The position numbers and the translations under genes are program-made. The notes below the pieces were generated by a model. The model made no database searches. It worked only from the letters and a program-made list of their open reading frames with translations, and was not told the origin of the DNA. Shown here in pieces: positions 6,830-8,692 of a stretch of 8,692 nt of DNA. Source of the DNA: an uncultured Ruminococcus sp. (lineage in GTDB: Bacteria > Bacillota > Clostridia > Oscillospirales > Ruminococcaceae). The stretch is from NCBI GenBank assembly GCA_945876405.1, contig CAMCOJ010000074.1:1-8692 (forward strand), given 5' to 3'. Every line of letters starts with the position of its first letter. Positions within the stretch are counted from its first letter, which is position 1.

Positions 6830-6858
6830 ATTATACCACTAAAGATATTTACATTCAA
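6830..6858 (-). promoter_or_regulatory. Strong promoter of the MATE-DUF3737 unit
   Basis: On the minus strand TTGAAT (6858-6853) and TATAAT (6835-6830) are exactly 17 nt apart, and TGG directly before the -10 gives an extended -10 (TGGTATAAT). The start would be near 6823, giving a leader of about 36 nt. The elements equal those of the AraC-gene promoter. Confidence 0.75.
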
Positions 6859-6916
6859 GATTTTTTGATAAAATAAAAATATCCGGTATCATCTCAAAGA
6901 TTATCAATCAGATGGT

Positions 6917-6938
6917 TTCAGAGTTTTAAACTTCTGAA
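6917..6938 (-). terminator. Imperfect hairpin after the GH9 gene
   Basis: Arms TTCAGA-GTTT and AAAC-T-TCTGAA pair with one bulged base, 20 nt after the GH9 stop codon. No T-run follows directly; the nearest T-rich stretch is about 40-50 nt further on. At most a weak terminator or a 3' stabilising hairpin. Confidence 0.25.
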
Positions 6939-6958
6939 TTGTCACTTGTTAATACCTG

Positions 6959-8647
6959 TCAGAATTTATTAATAACATGTGAAATAAACTGTCTGAGCCT
7001 TGCAAGATCTGTAAGCAATACTTTACCATCAGAATCCACATCTGCATTTTTCTGCTGTAATTCTGTAAGTTCAGTATCGCCTGCAATTGCAATCGACAGG
7101 ACCGTAATGTCGGTAACATCAATTTTTCCGTCAAGATTTACGTCGCCTGTCTTTCCGGAGTCAGTCTGACCGCCAGGTGATGCGAGAAATGAAACTACCC
7201 ATGAAAGCGACGCATTACCACAGAGTGATGCGGAATTGGTTGACCATGATTCTGCACTGTCAACAAAACATCTCTGAGAATAATTATCGTTTAATCCAGG
7301 AACAAAACCAAGTGCCCTTACATACTGATCCTGAAGTCCTGCATTTGGACCGCTTGAAACGACGCCGTCCGGAGCGGAAGGGAAAACAGGGTCCAGTTCA
7401 TGTGCCCAGTTAAGATTACGCGGATTACGTACGGTATATGAACCGTATCCTGTTATATATGAAAAAGAAAGAGGATTTGTACCAAGAAGATAATCCATCG
7501 CTGCAGTTACGCCATCGAGGTATTTGGAATCATTTGTTCTGTAATATGCATACGCCATTATAACTGCATTGTTAAGGACCATTGAATTTGAATTGTAATC
7601 ATATCCATCAGTTATTGTCTCCGGATAGCCAACAGCATTCTCTGTTAAATCAGCTTTGTGCCGGAAAGGAACACCATAACCCTGTTCTTCTGCGACGTCA
7701 AAATATGCATCAGCTGCTTTAATAAGTGAACTGTCCAGCTTCTCACACACCGATTCAGAAAGAATATCCCGGTGAAGTTCAAGAGTAAGATTTCCCGCAG
7801 CAGCTGTATTTTTCCAGTTAAATGATGTCAGTGATTCTCCGTTTTTTTCACTGTCAGCCAGTCCCGCCTTTATGCTGAATGCACTGTCATCCGGTGTTTC
7901 GTACACTGAAAGTCTTTTAAAATATCCGTCAGCATCTGCATTTTCCATAACCTTTGATGATACGTATAATTCACATGCTGCCCAGTAAGCCTCATCCCTT
8001 ACATCAGTATCTCCATAGGCAATGGCACTCTTTCTTTGATACTCAGGTGCATACAGAGATTTTTTATTAATTTCTTCGTTAGTGCAGGTGCAGTCAAAAT
8101 CCGGATGCATTGTTTCCGTCAGATCAGGTTCATAGTAGTTCTTTTCATATGCCTCGAACGCATTCTTTGCCGCATCAAGATATTCTTTCGCTTTTTCTGC
8201 ATCGTACGGTTTCCAGAGTCGTGCAGCCTGTGCAGCACATGCGGCGTAATTAAGTGTGGCTGCAAACGTAGGAGGCTTTATAATCCGGACCTTGTTGTCA
8301 TAATCTCCGATATAATCCAGCTGAAGTTCCGGAAAAACCGGCATTTCATTATTCTGAACCTTATGGTACACCATTCCGGCATATTTTCCCCATGTCGGTT
8401 CATCTTCCTTTACAACCATCTCTGACATCCAGTCAAGTTCATAAGCTGCTTCATCAAGGATATCCGGTACACCGTTACCGTTTTCAGGATTCAGAACCGC
8501 TCCTGATCCGTCAGAAAATATTTCACTTTCTCCGTTCAGCAAAGCACTCTCGTACATATTCTGAAGTGTCCATACTGCAAGTCCGCTGTTTACAACGTAT
8601 TTACCCTGATCACTCGTATCACACCAGCCACCGCTTACATCCACTGT
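6959..8647 (-). CDS. GH9 family protein with C-terminal dockerin, 5' end missing
   Basis: The last 562 residues of a secreted, cellulosome-type glycoside hydrolase of family 9 (cellulase family). The remaining part begins TVDVSGGWCDTSDQGKYV, equal to the DVSGGWYDAGDHGKYV motif whose two Asp (here D10, D13) serve the inverting mechanism. GVPDILDEAAYELDWM, KPPTFAATLNYAACAAQAARLW and AYGDTDVRDEAYWAACELY are clear family blocks, and the form near 400-475 resembles the CbhA/CelK-like branch that carries an N-terminal Ig-like domain. Two key sites are changed: the PHHR signature reads PRNL (410-412), and the STNE general-acid site reads STNS, with Ser472 instead of Glu. Residues 501-562 are a type I dockerin. 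The signal peptide and N-terminal domains are missing because genomic sequence stops at 8647; an apparent ATG at 8662 lies in adapter DNA. The protein may be a non-catalytic binder or an enzyme with altered activity. Confidence 0.9.
   Translation of the reverse strand, partial: TVDVSGGWCDTSDQGKYVVNSGLAVWTLQNMYESALLNGESEIFSDGSGAVLNPENGNGVPDILDEAAYELDWMSEMVVKEDEPTWGKYAGMVYHKVQNNEMPVFPELQLDYIGDYDNKVRIIKPPTFAATLNYAACAAQAARLWKPYDAEKAKEYLDAAKNAFEAYEKNYYEPDLTETMHPDFDCTCTNEEINKKSLYAPEYQRKSAIAYGDTDVRDEAYWAACELYVSSKVMENADADGYFKRLSVYETPDDSAFSIKAGLADSEKNGESLTSFNWKNTAAAGNLTLELHRDILSESVCEKLDSSLIKAADAYFDVAEEQGYGVPFRHKADLTENAVGYPETITDGYDYNSNSMVLNNAVIMAYAYYRTNDSKYLDGVTAAMDYLLGTNPLSFSYITGYGSYTVRNPRNLNWAHELDPVFPSAPDGVVSSGPNAGLQDQYVRALGFVPGLNDNYSQRCFVDSAESWSTNSASLCGNASLSWVVSFLASPGGQTDSGKTGDVNLDGKIDVTDITVLSIAIAGDTELTELQQKNADVDSDGKVLLTDLARLRQFISHVINKF
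6962..7147 (-). other. Type I dockerin domain of the GH9 protein
   Basis: Two calcium-binding F-hand repeats: GDVNLDGKIDVTDITVLSIA and, after a 15-residue spacer, ADVDSDGKVLLTDLARLRQF. Both keep the DxNxDG or DxDxDG loop and the acidic residue at position 12. It is joined to the GH9 domain by a short linker (SPGGQTDSGKT). Dockerins bind cohesins of a scaffoldin, so the protein should be attached to a cellulosome. The residues after the calcium loops (VTD and LTD) decide cohesin preference and differ between repeats. Confidence 0.93.
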
Positions 8648-8692
8648 CTGTCTCTTATACACATCTCCGAGCCCACGAGACAGGCAGAAATC
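8648..8692 (+). other. Illumina Nextera adapter, not genomic DNA
   Basis: CTGTCTCTTATACACATCT (8648-8666) is the Tn5 mosaic-end sequence used in Nextera libraries. It is followed by CCGAGCCCACGAGAC (8667-8681), the i7-side adapter, then AGGCAGAA (8682-8689), which matches the Nextera i7 index N703, and ATC, the beginning of the flow-cell P7 part. Order and sequence agree exactly with a read running through the insert into the adapter. The right edge is therefore a contig end with untrimmed adapter, and nothing from 8648 on should be annotated as biology. Confidence 0.98.

Larger units (their letters stand above)
6788..6958. promoter_or_regulatory. Gap between GH9 and MATE genes
   Basis: 171 nt without a credible gene. 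It holds the MATE promoter (6830-6858), a GGAG element at 6801-6804 and an imperfect hairpin after the GH9 stop (6917-6938). No strong terminator is visible, so some read-through from the GH9 gene into the MATE unit is possible. Confidence 0.6.

Noticed and set aside
6860..6907. Further TATCAA/TTGATA copies upstream of the MATE promoter as AraC sites
   Set aside because: Copies at 6865-6870 and 6902-6907 are in opposite orientation and wide spacing, in AT-rich DNA; a strong promoter needs no activator there.
8036..8425. Plus-strand open frame of 129 codons opposite the GH9 gene
   Set aside because: Antisense to strongly conserved GH9 blocks; its composition is rich in Cys, Phe, Ile and Arg without any family resemblance.
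8648..8666. Tn5-like transposon end
   Set aside because: It is the engineered mosaic end followed by synthetic adapter and index, not a natural insertion sequence.

Overview
The window looks like a piece of a fibrolytic Gram-positive gut or rumen bacterium, most likely a Ruminococcus-like member of the Oscillospiraceae. The inference rests on a type I dockerin on a family 9 glycoside hydrolase, a xylose isomerase next to an intracellular GH3 beta-xylosidase, strong AAGGAG/GGAGG ribosome binding sites and AT-rich intergenic DNA. The species cannot be fixed from sequence alone.

Layout. (1) Positions 1-3407, minus strand, form an apparent operon read right to left: a DUF4380 mutarotase-fold protein, a cytoplasmic GH3 beta-xylosidase-type enzyme, and xylA, which runs off the left edge. 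Gaps are 13 and 36 nt and each gene has a good ribosome binding site. (2) Positions 3408-3667 are a divergent control region. It holds a near-consensus promoter for an AraC-family regulator on the plus strand, and on the minus strand a -10 with a poor -35 preceded by two TATCAA repeats 18 nt apart. (3) Positions 3668-4534 encode the AraC regulator, closed by a perfect 16-bp hairpin terminator shared with the convergent neighbours. (4) Positions 4574-6787, minus strand, are a MATE-family exporter followed by a DUF3737 beta-helix protein, driven by a strong promoter at 6830-6858. (5) Positions 6959-8647, minus strand, are the 3' part of a secreted-type GH9 protein with a C-terminal dockerin. (6) Positions 8648-8692 are not genomic: they are an Illumina Nextera adapter with an i7 index, so the right edge is an assembly contig end.

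How the parts may work together. The left operon fits uptake and use of xylo-oligosaccharides: GH3 releases beta-D-xylose in the cytoplasm, a mutarotase-like protein could convert it to the alpha anomer, and xylose isomerase makes xylulose. The divergent AraC protein is the obvious candidate activator. The GH9-dockerin protein would act outside the cell on a cellulosome, but its general-acid glutamate is replaced by serine and the HHR signature is lost, so it may be a binding protein or an enzyme with altered chemistry. The MATE-DUF3737 pair is the least understood part: DUF3737 here is built of eight consecutive 19-residue coils with an aromatic ladder.

No RNA gene, CRISPR array, insertion sequence, phage gene or complete novel system was seen.
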